This document shows positions 8,466 to 16,469 of a stretch of 64,000 nt of DNA, in pieces. Every line of letters starts with the position of its first letter. Position 1 is the stretch's first letter. Below the pieces are notes generated by a model. That model made no database searches and was not told the DNA's origin. It saw only the letters and a list, made by a program, of their open reading frames with translations. Both the position numbers and the translations under genes were made by a program. The stretch spans positions 62,001 to 126,000 of the forward strand of contig CAVWNV010000005.1 of the NCBI GenBank assembly GCA_963756515.1. The letters are read 5' to 3'. Origin of the DNA: Bog-756 sp963756515 (GTDB taxonomy: Bacteria > Actinomycetota > Acidimicrobiia > Acidimicrobiales > RAAP-2).

Positions 8466-10166
8466 TCAACGGCCGGCCCGACTCGGGGACGGGGTCGGCC
8501 CGGGGACGACCGACACTCCGTCGTGATCGTGCACGATGCGGCGGCGCCACCCGTCGGCCGCCTCCGGGTAGTCGCTCCGGGCGTGGGCCCCTCGCGTCTC
8601 GTGGCGGACCGAGGCCGATCGCAGCAGGCTCTGCGCCGCCGTGACCAGGTTGGCCAACTCGCCGTGGGACCGGTCCGCCGGTGTGATGTCTCCCATGGCG
8701 GTGCCGATGGCGTCGACGGCCGAGCCGGCCGCGGCCAGCGAGGCGCGGCTCCGCACCACGCCGGCGCCCTCGATCATCACCCGCTGCAGCCACTCACGGG
8801 TCTTGGTGATGTCGGGCCAGGGAACGGCCTCGGACGGCGGGGGGTCGGCTCCCTCCGTCGTCCACGGGGCCGCCTCGGTGGGGCCGACCCGTTCGGTGGC
8901 GCCGCGGTTCAACGCCGCCATCACCCCGGTGGGCACGGGCCCGTCCTCGCCGGCCAGGATGGACTCGGCCAGTCGGGCCCCGAACACCATGCCCTCCAAC
9001 AGCGAGTTGGAGGCCAGTCGGTTGGCTCCGTGCACCCCCGTGCAGGCCACCTCGCCGGCCGCCCACAGTCCGGGCAGGGCCGTCGCCCCCGACAGGTCGG
9101 TGACGACCCCACCGGAGAGGTAGTGGGCGGCGGGGGCGATGGGCAGCCAGTCGCGGGCGGGATCCAGTCCGATGGCCCGCAACGAGGCGGAGATGGTGGG
9201 GAAGCGGGCCTCGAACGAGACCAGTCCGGTGGCGTCGAGCCAGAGGCTCTCGACCCCCTGGGCGCGCATCCGATCGGCCATGGCCCGGCTGACGACATCC
9301 CTCGGCGCCAACTCATCGACGAAGCGCTCGCCCTCGGCGTCGCGCAGCAGGGCACCGTGCCCCCGCAGGGCCTCCGACAGGAGGGGACGGGGCATGGCCG
9401 GGTGGTGGAGGGCGGTGGGGTGGAACTGCATGAACTCCACGTCGGCCACCGGCACCCCGGCCCGCAGGGCCATGGCCAGGCCGTCGGCGGTGGCCTCGGC
9501 CGGATTGGTGGTCACCGCGAACAGCTGTCCGGCACCGCCGGTGGCCAGCACGGTCCGTGACGCCCGCACCTCCACCAGCCGACCGTCGGCGCTGAGGGCC
9601 AGCACTCCGTGGCATCGACCCCCTTCGACCAGCAGATCGAGGGCGAACCACTCCTCCATCACCGCGGCGGCACTGTCCCTCGTGGCGTCCACCAGGGCCC
9701 GTTCGACCTCGGCACCGGTGGCCGCGCCCCCGGCGTGGACCACGCGGGCGGTCGAGTGCCCCCCCTCTCGGGCCAGGGCCAGGGCACCGCCCGGCTGGCG
9801 GTCGAACACCGCTCCCATGGCGATGAGCTCGTTCACCCGGGAGGGGCCCTCGTCGACCAGAACCCGTACCGCGTCGGGATCGCAGAGCCCGGCCCCGGCG
9901 GCCAGGGTGTCGGCCAGGTGCAGGTCGGTGGAGTCCTCGTCGCCCCCGAGGACCGCGGCCACTCCTCCCTGGGCCCACCGGGTGGCCGACTGGGACAGCT
10001 CGGCCTTGGTGAGGACACCCACCCGGAGCCCGGCCGAGCCGGACCCCGACCGGGAGCCGGTGGACGGGAGGGGGGCGGCCAGGCGGACGGCGGCGGACAG
10101 ACCGGCCACGCCGCTTCCGAGTACGAGCACGTCGAGCGGGCCGCGTGCGACCTCCGTATGGACCAC
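8466..10166 (-). CDS. nadB: L-aspartate oxidase
   Basis: A 566-aa FAD flavoprotein that oxidises aspartate to iminoaspartate for quinolinate synthesis. The N-terminal dinucleotide motif VLGSGVAGLSAAVRLA is followed by a long, probably low-complexity insertion (PLPSTGSRSGSGSAG). Family motifs are RWAQGGVAAVL, HSTARVVHAGG, FMQFHPTAL, and the SGGVVTDLSG...LWAAGEVACTGVHGANRLASNSLLEG FAD segment. The start is GTG, 7 nt after panC. quinolinate synthase (nadA) is not in the window, so the pathway must be completed elsewhere. Confidence 0.95.
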   Translation of the reverse strand: MVHTEVARGPLDVLVLGSGVAGLSAAVRLAAPLPSTGSRSGSGSAGLRVGVLTKAELSQSATRWAQGGVAAVLGGDEDSTDLHLADTLAAGAGLCDPDAVRVLVDEGPSRVNELIAMGAVFDRQPGGALALAREGGHSTARVVHAGGAATGAEVERALVDATRDSAAAVMEEWFALDLLVEGGRCHGVLALSADGRLVEVRASRTVLATGGAGQLFAVTTNPAEATADGLAMALRAGVPVADVEFMQFHPTALHHPAMPRPLLSEALRGHGALLRDAEGERFVDELAPRDVVSRAMADRMRAQGVESLWLDATGLVSFEARFPTISASLRAIGLDPARDWLPIAPAAHYLSGGVVTDLSGATALPGLWAAGEVACTGVHGANRLASNSLLEGMVFGARLAESILAGEDGPVPTGVMAALNRGATERVGPTEAAPWTTEGADPPPSEAVPWPDITKTREWLQRVMIEGAGVVRSRASLAAAGSAVDAIGTAMGDITPADRSHGELANLVTAAQSLLRSASVRHETRGAHARSDYPEAADGWRRRIVHDHDGVSVVPGPTPSPSRAGR

Positions 10167-10173
10167 GGTGCGG

Positions 10174-11127
10174 TCAGCGACCCCGACGGGGATCGAGATT
10201 GTCGATCAGTCGGACCGGGCCCACCGAGGCCGCGATCAACAGGCGCAACGGTCGGTTCGTCACCAGCGACCGGGGCCGTTCGAGGTCGTCGGCGTAGACC
10301 ACCGCCGCATAGTCCAAGACCACCTCCGGCTCCAGTGAGACCAGCCGTTCCATGCAGGCCTCCACTTCGGAGGGATCGTCGCATCCTTCCGACAGCAGGG
10401 CGGCCCCGGCCCGGAGGGCCCGTGACAGCACCAGGGCCTGTCGCCTTCCGTCGGGCGAGAGACGGGCATTCCGGCTGGAGAGGGCCAGCCCGTCGTGATC
10501 ACGCACCGTCGGGCAGCCGATGACCTGGGTCGGGAGGGCCAGATCCCGCGCCACCCGGGTCACCAGGGCCAGCTGTTGGAAGTCCTTCTCGCCGAAGTAG
10601 GACCGGCAACGACCGGCGGCGGAGAGCAGCTTGACCACCACCGTGGCCACGCCGTCGAAGTGGCCGGGGCGGGCCGCCCCCTCCCAGTGAGCCCCGAGTG
10701 CCGGCACCGTCACCGACGTCGGCGCCGTGCCCGGGGGGTCCGGATACATCTCCGCCACCGACGGGGCGAAGACGAGACGCCCACCGGAGGCGGCGATGGC
10801 CGCCAGGTCGGCGTCGAGTGAACGGGGGTAGTTGGCCAGATCCGAGGGGTCACCGAACTGGGTCGGGTTGACGAAGATCGACACCGCTACGACGTCGCAC
10901 TCCGCCGCGGCCCGTCGGATGAGCGACCGGTGCCCCTCGTGGAGGGCTCCCATGGTCGGGACCACCCCGACCGTGCGGCCCGACATGCGGATGGCATCGA
11001 GTGTCTCCGAGTAGGCGGCGATGGTCTCGATGACCCGAGGTCGGCCCATCGTGACCGGTGCCCGGGGAGGAGCGACGGCTCGGAGCTCGGACTCGGGCGA
11101 CGGGATGTCGACGAAGGCGGTGCTCAT
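10174..11127 (-). CDS. panC: Pantothenate synthetase
   Basis: A 317-aa ligase that joins pantoate and beta-alanine using ATP. Motifs are PTMGALHEGH (HIGH-like), VNPTQF, GHFDGVATVV, FGEKDFQQ and LSSRNARL (KMSKS equivalent). About 25 residues precede the usual start. An internal ATG (MGRPRVIETI) would give the ordinary length, but ATGA overlap with the gene upstream supports 11127. It is coupled to a PanG-like reductase gene and lies upstream of coaX, making a pantoate-to-CoA segment. panB and panD are absent here. Confidence 0.95.
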   Translation of the reverse strand: MSTAFVDIPSPESELRAVAPPRAPVTMGRPRVIETIAAYSETLDAIRMSGRTVGVVPTMGALHEGHRSLIRRAAAECDVVAVSIFVNPTQFGDPSDLANYPRSLDADLAAIAASGGRLVFAPSVAEMYPDPPGTAPTSVTVPALGAHWEGAARPGHFDGVATVVVKLLSAAGRCRSYFGEKDFQQLALVTRVARDLALPTQVIGCPTVRDHDGLALSSRNARLSPDGRRQALVLSRALRAGAALLSEGCDDPSEVEACMERLVSLEPEVVLDYAAVVYADDLERPRSLVTNRPLRLLIAASVGPVRLIDNLDPRRGR

Positions 11128-11933
11128 GCCACCTGCCCCACGCCGGTCGGGTCGAGCGCCACCGGGACGCTCCGGGTCGTGTCGCCGGGGGCACGACCGG
11201 CTGCCGCGTCGAGGGAGAGCCTCCGGGCCAGGCCGACCATGGCGTCGTAGGCGGCCAGCTCGGTACGGTGGCCGGCCAGCCCGGACAGGGCGGCACGGTG
11301 GCGCTCGACCGTGTCCCAGTCCCCCCGGGCCGCCGGGCCGGTGAGGGCACGGCTGGGGCCGAGGGCCAGGGCGTCGTCGGTGGCCGCGTGCAACAGGCCG
11401 GCGAAGGCTTCGAGTGGGAGGCCGACCGAGGCGGCCAACCGTTCCACCTGGCCGATCAGGGCCACCAGGTGGTTGGCCGCGATCGATGCGGCGGCGTGGT
11501 AGACGACACGGTCCTCGTCGTCGACCTCGACGGCGCGACCTCCGAGTGCGTGGGCCATCCGGCGGGTGACCGGATCGCCGGCCACGGCGAAGGTCGCCCC
11601 CGAGCGAAGGCGCTCGGCCCCCACGGTGGCGTTGGGCAGGGGCACCAGAGGATGCAGGGAGCCTCGCCGGGGATGGGCTCCGAGGACCTCGAGGCCCAGG
11701 GAGCCCGACAGATGGATGACGGCGGTGGTCGCTACCGGGACCACCTCCGCCGCCACCGACGCGATGGCGTCGTCGGGAGTGGCGATGATCACCAGGTCCA
11801 CCCCACGGGCGGCGTGCCGGGGCGAGTCGTCCCGACCGAGCACGCCCGAGGACCGGAACTCGCCGGTGGCGCAGAGCGCAGTCATCAACGATCGGCCGGC
11901 CCGGCCTGGTCCGACAGTGCGGAATGTGTTCAC
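11124..11933 (-). CDS. Rossmann-fold/DUF2520 protein, PanG-like ketopantoate reductase candidate
   Basis: A 269-aa protein with an N-terminal nucleotide-binding fold (TVGPGRAGRSL, then VDLVIIATPDDAI) and a helical C-terminal dimerisation domain of the DUF2520 type (HAAASIAANHLVALIG). This architecture is known from the PanG class of ketopantoate reductases. ATGA coupling to panC fits a role in supplying pantoate. The assignment comes from context plus fold. An NADP-dependent F420 or pyrroline reductase relative is possible but less likely. The start is GTG; a 67-nt gap separates it from folK upstream. Confidence 0.8.
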   Translation of the reverse strand: MNTFRTVGPGRAGRSLMTALCATGEFRSSGVLGRDDSPRHAARGVDLVIIATPDDAIASVAAEVVPVATTAVIHLSGSLGLEVLGAHPRRGSLHPLVPLPNATVGAERLRSGATFAVAGDPVTRRMAHALGGRAVEVDDEDRVVYHAAASIAANHLVALIGQVERLAASVGLPLEAFAGLLHAATDDALALGPSRALTGPAARGDWDTVERHRAALSGLAGHRTELAAYDAMVGLARRLSLDAAAGRAPGDTTRSVPVALDPTGVGQVA

Positions 11934-12000
11934 GAGACCCCTTTGTTACGTTCCAGCCCCGGAGGGTGCCGTTCGCGTCAGGAAATCCAAGTGCTTCGCC

Positions 12001-12501
12001 TCAGAGTCTACCCACGACCGCCACCTCACCACCAGCGTGTGAGACGGCGTCCTCGTCCACCAGGTCAGGAGCCAGCTCGCGCAGCGGCGCCAGGACGAAC
12101 CGGCGTTGGAGCCACCGAGGGTGGGGGACGGTGAGATCGGGGTCTTCGAGGACCACGCCGTCGATCCACAGGACGTCGGCGTCGAGGGTTCTCGGACCCC
12201 ACCGGGCGGCCCGTACGCGGCCGGCGGCCGCCTCGAGCCGCCGGCACTCCTCGAGCAGGCGGTAGGGGTCGGCCGTCGGGCTGACCGCCAGCTCCACCAC
12301 GACGTTGAGGTAGGGACCCTGATCCTCGGGGCCACCCACCGGTTCGGTCTCGTAGACCTGGGACACCGCGGTGACGGGGACCCGGCTGCCCGCCCGCAGC
12401 TGATCCACGGCCCGACGCAGATGGGACCACCGGTCGCCGAGGTTGGAGCCGAGGCCGACGAAGGCCCGCACCTTGGGCGGCTCGGCCACCGGGACCGTCA
12501 C
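12001..12501 (-). CDS. folK: 2-amino-4-hydroxy-6-hydroxymethyldihydropteridine diphosphokinase
   Basis: A 166-aa HPPK that transfers diphosphate from ATP to the pterin alcohol, giving the substrate of FolP. Motifs are GLGSNLGDR at the N-terminus, YETEPVGG, and RWGPRTLDADVLWID, which carries the two metal-binding Asp, followed by VPHPR. The GTG start overlaps the folB stop (GTGA), the usual folB-folK coupling in actinobacteria. Confidence 0.96.
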   Translation of the reverse strand: MTVPVAEPPKVRAFVGLGSNLGDRWSHLRRAVDQLRAGSRVPVTAVSQVYETEPVGGPEDQGPYLNVVVELAVSPTADPYRLLEECRRLEAAAGRVRAARWGPRTLDADVLWIDGVVLEDPDLTVPHPRWLQRRFVLAPLRELAPDLVDEDAVSHAGGEVAVVGRL

Positions 12502-12908
12502 TGGCGACGCGAGATCCGGACCCCGACCGTGTCGATGTCCTCGGGCAGTGGTGGTCGCAGCTTGCGGAGGTGCACGGTGACGGCGGTGATCCGGAGGTCG
12601 ACGGTCAAGGTGGCCTCGGCCATGGCCGCAGCCATGGCCTCGAGCAACTCGAACGATGTCGGACCCGACACGATGGCCGCCGCCGTGGTCGCCACTGCGG
12701 CGTAGTCGACGGTGTCGGCCAGCCGGTCGCTGCCGGCGGCCAGGGTCAGGTCGACGAAGAGGTCGAGATCGATCTCGAAGGGCTGGGCCCGGATCTTCTC
12801 CTCGGGCAGGACTCCGTGCGTGCCCACGACCCGGAGTCCCCGGAGCTGGATCCGGTCGCCGTCACCGGGGATCGGGTCGGTGCCAGGCGGTTCGAGCGGC
12901 GTGGTCAC
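12498..12908 (-). CDS. folB: Dihydroneopterin aldolase
   Basis: A 136-aa T-fold enzyme that cleaves dihydroneopterin to 6-hydroxymethyldihydropterin and glycolaldehyde. The substrate region GTHGVLPEEK, carrying the family Glu, and the C-terminal VRISRR strand are present. The GTG at 12906-12908 is chosen because it overlaps the preceding stop (GTGA) and precedes the conserved IQLRGLRVVGTHG. The frame is open further upstream but enters the preceding gene. Confidence 0.94.
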   Translation of the reverse strand: MTTPLEPPGTDPIPGDGDRIQLRGLRVVGTHGVLPEEKIRAQPFEIDLDLFVDLTLAAGSDRLADTVDYAAVATTAAAIVSGPTSFELLEAMAAAMAEATLTVDLRITAVTVHLRKLRPPLPEDIDTVGVRISRRQ

Positions 12909-13447
12909 CCGGCCTCTGGCGCGTCCCCGGTCAACGGGGGGACCGACTCCGGGGTCAGCTGGCCTGCGAATGCCACCAGCTCCCGTCCGCTCGGCCCCAT
13001 GGGATGGCCGGTCATGTGCTCGAGGACCGTGATGGCCTGGGGCCCGCTCTGCAGGCGCTCCGACCACAGCAGATACCCCGCCACCACGCCGGTGACGCGG
13101 TCCCCCAACTCCTCCTGGTGGACGAGGATCCGCTCGCCGCCCGTCAACCGGCCGTGCAGGTCGCGGTAGAGGTCGGCCAGGGCGGCCCGGGCGTCACCCG
13201 ACGTGGGCAGGGGGAAGTGGACGCTGGGCATGGCCTTCTCCTCGTAGGCCTGCAGGTTGTGCGACGAAGGCAGCAGGGACACCACCCGTGTGAACCCCTG
13301 GACCTGCAGCCAGATGATCTCCTCCTGGCGGCGAACCTTCCGGTGGTTGGGGGCGAATCCCCCCGGCCTCTCGCTCATGGCCAACCGGTCCTTGATGACC
13401 CAGGTGAAGTTGCGGGGCGGGATGCCGGCTGCCCACTTCCCCTTCAC
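12905..13447 (-). CDS. Dual-specificity-phosphatase-like protein lacking the catalytic Cys
   Basis: A 180-aa protein between folP and folB, coupled to both by GTGA overlaps. The N-terminus (GIPPRNFTWVIKDRLAMSERP) and GFTRVVSLLPSSHN resemble small DSP/PTP-fold proteins. The position of the signature loop HCxxGxxR reads VHQEELGDRVTG (about residues 109-120): His110 and Arg117 are kept but Cys is Gln111. The following helix VVAGYLLW matches the post-loop helix of DSPs. It is probably a pseudophosphatase or a repurposed fold; its role in folate synthesis is unknown. The fold call is my pattern reading and needs a structure prediction. Confidence 0.65.
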   Translation of the reverse strand: MKGKWAAGIPPRNFTWVIKDRLAMSERPGGFAPNHRKVRRQEEIIWLQVQGFTRVVSLLPSSHNLQAYEEKAMPSVHFPLPTSGDARAALADLYRDLHGRLTGGERILVHQEELGDRVTGVVAGYLLWSERLQSGPQAITVLEHMTGHPMGPSGRELVAFAGQLTPESVPPLTGDAPEAG

Positions 13448-14283
13448 GCGCCGACCCCCGACCCGACCCGACCCGGCGAGGTCGTGGCGTGGGGGCCCAC
13501 CAGACAGGCGGCCTGGACGGTGGCGGCCACATCGTGGACCCTGACCATCCGGGCCCCCTGCTGCATGGCCCAGGTGGCGGTGGCCAACGAGGCGGGAAGC
13601 CGGCCGGCAACGGGGACGGGCGGGCCACCGGGCCACCGGGCCAGGGTGCCGAGAAAACTCTTGCGACTGGTACCGACCATGACCGGATGCCCTGTCGCCA
13701 CCAGGTCGGCCAGACATCCCAGCAGGCGGAGGTTGTGGTCGACGGACTTCCCGAAGCCGATGCCGGGGTCGATCCACACCTCGTCGACCCCGGCCGCGTG
13801 GGCGGTGATGGCCCGCTCGCACAGGACGGCCGCCACTTCGGCCACCACATCCTCGTACCGGGGATCGAGCTGCATGGTGGCTGGACTCCCTTTCCGGTGC
13901 ATGGCCACCCATCCGACGCCATGACGGGCCGCCACCTCCCACAGCGAGGCGGAGACGTCGTTGATCAGTGAGGCTCCGGCTCGCACCGCGGCCACAGCCA
14001 CCTCTTCCTTGGTGGTGTCGACCGAGAGCCGGACCTTGCCGGCCAGCGCCTCGACCACCGGGACCACCCGCCGCAATTCCTCGTCGACCGAGACGGGCTC
14101 GGCTCCGGGCCGCGTGGACTCGCCGCCCACGTCCACGATGTCGGCACCCTCGGCGATCATCTCCTCGGCCCGCTCGACGGCACGGTCCCGGTCGAACCAC
14201 AGGCCCCCGTCCGAGAAGGAGTCCGGTGTCACGTTGAGGATGGCCATGACCAGAGGTCGGTGCTCGAGCGTCGGTATGGGCAT
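13444..14283 (-). CDS. folP: Dihydropteroate synthase
   Basis: A 279-aa TIM-barrel enzyme that joins p-aminobenzoate to the pterin diphosphate; it is the sulfonamide target. Motifs are ILNVTPDSFSDGG at the N-terminus, DVGGESTRPGA, SVDTTK, INDVSA, DPGIGFGKS and GTSRKSF. The C-terminus ends in a short Gly/Ser tail that overlaps the next gene. The start MPIPTLEHRPLVMAILN gives the normal length. It lies 54 nt after folE. Confidence 0.96.
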   Translation of the reverse strand: MPIPTLEHRPLVMAILNVTPDSFSDGGLWFDRDRAVERAEEMIAEGADIVDVGGESTRPGAEPVSVDEELRRVVPVVEALAGKVRLSVDTTKEEVAVAAVRAGASLINDVSASLWEVAARHGVGWVAMHRKGSPATMQLDPRYEDVVAEVAAVLCERAITAHAAGVDEVWIDPGIGFGKSVDHNLRLLGCLADLVATGHPVMVGTSRKSFLGTLARWPGGPPVPVAGRLPASLATATWAMQQGARMVRVHDVAATVQAACLVGPHATTSPGRVGSGVGA

Positions 14284-14337
14284 GACGACACAGAGTAAAC
14301 CAGCCCGGAAGGGCCCGTGAGCGTCCGGCTAGGTCGT

Positions 14338-14907
14338 TCAGCGGCCCCGGACGAACTGCATGGCCTCCATCCGAGTGGAGGCATCGCTCCGGAACAGGCC
14401 CCGCACGGCCGAGGTCACCGTCGAGGTTCCGGACTTCTTGACGCCGCGCATCGACATGCAGAGATGCTCGGCCTCCACCACCACCAGGACCCCCCTCGGG
14501 ACCAGGGCGGTCTCGATGGCATCGGCGATCTCGGTGGTCATCCGCTCCTGCACCTGGAGCCTGCGGGCGTAGCCGTCGACCAGCCGGGCCAACTTGGAGA
14601 GACCGGTGATGCGGCCGTCCTCGCCGGGGATGTAGGCGACGTGGGCCTTTCCGATGAACGGAATGAGATGGTGCTCACAGAGCGAGGCGAAGGGTATGTC
14701 GCGGACCATGACCATCTCGTCGTGGTCTGCCGCGAAGGTGACCTCGAGGTGGTCGGCCGGGTTCTCTCCGAACCCGGCGAAGAGCTCGGCGTACATCTTG
14801 GCCACCCGGTGCGGGGTCTTGACCAGGCCGTCTCGGCCGGGGTCCTCGCCCAGGGCCTCGAGCAGCTCGAGGACGGCGCGCTCGATCCGCGTGGTGTCGA
14901 CACTCAT
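14338..14907 (-). CDS. folE: GTP cyclohydrolase I
   Basis: A 189-aa T-fold enzyme that makes dihydroneopterin triphosphate, the first folate step. The zinc site is in LCEHHLIPF and the second Cys in EHLCMSMRG; GLSKLARLVD and QVQERMT are also present. Length and start match the family. It is 33 nt downstream of hpt; in many actinobacteria ftsH lies between these two genes, and it is missing here. Confidence 0.96.
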   Translation of the reverse strand: MSVDTTRIERAVLELLEALGEDPGRDGLVKTPHRVAKMYAELFAGFGENPADHLEVTFAADHDEMVMVRDIPFASLCEHHLIPFIGKAHVAYIPGEDGRITGLSKLARLVDGYARRLQVQERMTTEIADAIETALVPRGVLVVVEAEHLCMSMRGVKKSGTSTVTSAVRGLFRSDASTRMEAMQFVRGR

Positions 14908-14940
14908 CGACGGGGCGCCGCCACCGCAGGTCGGCCCCGG

Positions 14941-15543
14941 TTACGAGAGGTCGCCCGCATAGGCGTGGATGGCCTTGAGGTTGCGCAGGCGCTCATCGAC
15001 ATCAAGGCCATATCCCACCACGAATTCGGCCGGGATGTGAAAACCGACGTACCGGAGGTCCAGCTCGGTGCGCTGTTGGCCCTCCTTCACCAGGAGGGCG
15101 CAGACCTCGAGGCTGGCCGGGCTGCGAGCCAGCAGGTACCGCTGGAGGTAGTTGAGGGTCAGTCCGCTGTCGACGATGTCCTCCACCACCAGCACGTGGC
15201 GATCGGCCAGGTCGACGTCGAGGTCCTTGACGATGCGGACCACGCCCGAGGTCCGGGTGGCGCTCCCGTACGACGACACGGCCATGAAGTCCACCTCGAC
15301 CGGCAGGGTGACGGCCCGCGACAGGTCGCTCATGAACATGAAGGCACCCTTCAGCACCCCGACCAGCAACGGGGGCCGATCGGCGTAGTCCCGGGTGATC
15401 TGCGCACCGAGCTCGGCGATCCGGCTCTGGAGGTCCGTCTCCGAGACGATCACCTTCCCGACGTCGGGGCTGCCCTCCAGGCGGTCCGATCGCTCGGGTG
15501 CCCCTTCGTCAGCGGTGACCACGGGTCGACTGTACCGGAGCAT
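14941..15543 (-). CDS. hpt: Hypoxanthine phosphoribosyltransferase
   Basis: A 200-aa purine-salvage enzyme that makes IMP or GMP from base and PRPP. The PRPP motif is VLVVEDIVDSGLTL, preceded by VGVLKGAFMFMSDL and the flexible-loop SSYGSATRTSG. As drawn it overlaps tilS by 35 nt. A GTG at 15519 (VTADEGAPER) or an internal start near GKVIVSE would shorten the unusual N-terminus, and no start has a clear SD. The tilS-hpt pairing is conserved across actinobacteria. Confidence 0.93.
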   Translation of the reverse strand: MLRYSRPVVTADEGAPERSDRLEGSPDVGKVIVSETDLQSRIAELGAQITRDYADRPPLLVGVLKGAFMFMSDLSRAVTLPVEVDFMAVSSYGSATRTSGVVRIVKDLDVDLADRHVLVVEDIVDSGLTLNYLQRYLLARSPASLEVCALLVKEGQQRTELDLRYVGFHIPAEFVVGYGLDVDERLRNLKAIHAYAGDLS

Positions 15544-16453
15544 CGGCCACGGGGACCCCGGTCCCGGCGTCGAGGGGACCGATGGCGAGCCGTCCCCGGG
15601 TCCTGGCCACCCGCAGGCCGCCCGGGACCTCGGTGGCGCGTCGCTCCCGGCGCGCCACCTCGAGCACCCGCTCGACGGCGTCGAGCGGGGGCGGATGCCC
15701 TCCCTGGCCGACCAGCCAGGCCCGGATGGTGCGTCGGGCCACGGGATCGGGGGCGTCGGCGAGCCCGGCGGCGTCCTCGGGATCGATCAGGGTGGCCACG
15801 GCGTCGAGGAGGTCGGCGTCGCCGGCCAGGGTGTCGGCCTGGCGGGCCAGTACCGGGACCACGTCCCGGGCGGCGATGGCGGAGCACAGCGGGATCAGCT
15901 CGTGACGGACACGGTTGCGCAGGAACCGGGGGTCGTCATTGCTGGGATCGACGACGGGATGCAGACCCAGGTGACGACAGAGGCCCACCGTCTCGGCCCG
16001 TCGCAGCCGGAGGAGTGGATGCCGGGGACCGGCCCGCATGGCGGCGAGCCCGTTGACGCCGGCGCCCCGGAGCAGGTTGGCCAGGACCGTCTCGGCCTGG
16101 TCGTCGGCGGTGTGCCCGGTGGCGGCATCCGGACCGAGGACGGCCCGCCGGGCCCGCCGGGCCCGTTCCTCCAGGTTCGGGCCGTCGGTGAGCACGACAC
16201 GTTCCGACCGGAAGGTGGCTCCGAAGCGTCGGCACGCGTCGGCCACGACATCGGACTCGTCCGCCGACCCGGGGCGGAGTCCATGGTCGACGTGGACGGC
16301 GGTCACCACGCAGCCCGCGGTCACGGCCAGGACCAACAGGGTCAGGGAGTCGGCCCCTCCCGAGACCCCGCAGACCAACCCGGTGCCCGGGGCGGGGAAC
16401 GTGCATCGCCCGACCAACCGCTCGGGGCTGGGGTCGGCCTGCTCGCCGGTCAC
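15509..16453 (-). CDS. tilS: tRNA(Ile)-lysidine synthase
   Basis: A 314-aa N-type ATP-pyrophosphatase that modifies C34 of tRNA-Ile(CAU) to lysidine so that it reads AUA. The PP-loop is CGVSGGADSLTLL, followed by VHVDHGLRPGS and ATGHTADDQAETVL. The C-terminal domain is short, as is usual in actinobacteria. The GTG at 16453 is chosen because the frame upstream runs into the metalloprotease gene. It lies 16 nt after that gene. Confidence 0.94.
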   Translation of the reverse strand: MTGEQADPSPERLVGRCTFPAPGTGLVCGVSGGADSLTLLVLAVTAGCVVTAVHVDHGLRPGSADESDVVADACRRFGATFRSERVVLTDGPNLEERARRARRAVLGPDAATGHTADDQAETVLANLLRGAGVNGLAAMRAGPRHPLLRLRRAETVGLCRHLGLHPVVDPSNDDPRFLRNRVRHELIPLCSAIAARDVVPVLARQADTLAGDADLLDAVATLIDPEDAAGLADAPDPVARRTIRAWLVGQGGHPPPLDAVERVLEVARRERRATEVPGGLRVARTRGRLAIGPLDAGTGVPVADAPVQSTRGHR

Positions 16454-16469
16454 GCCGTGGTCGGGGCGG

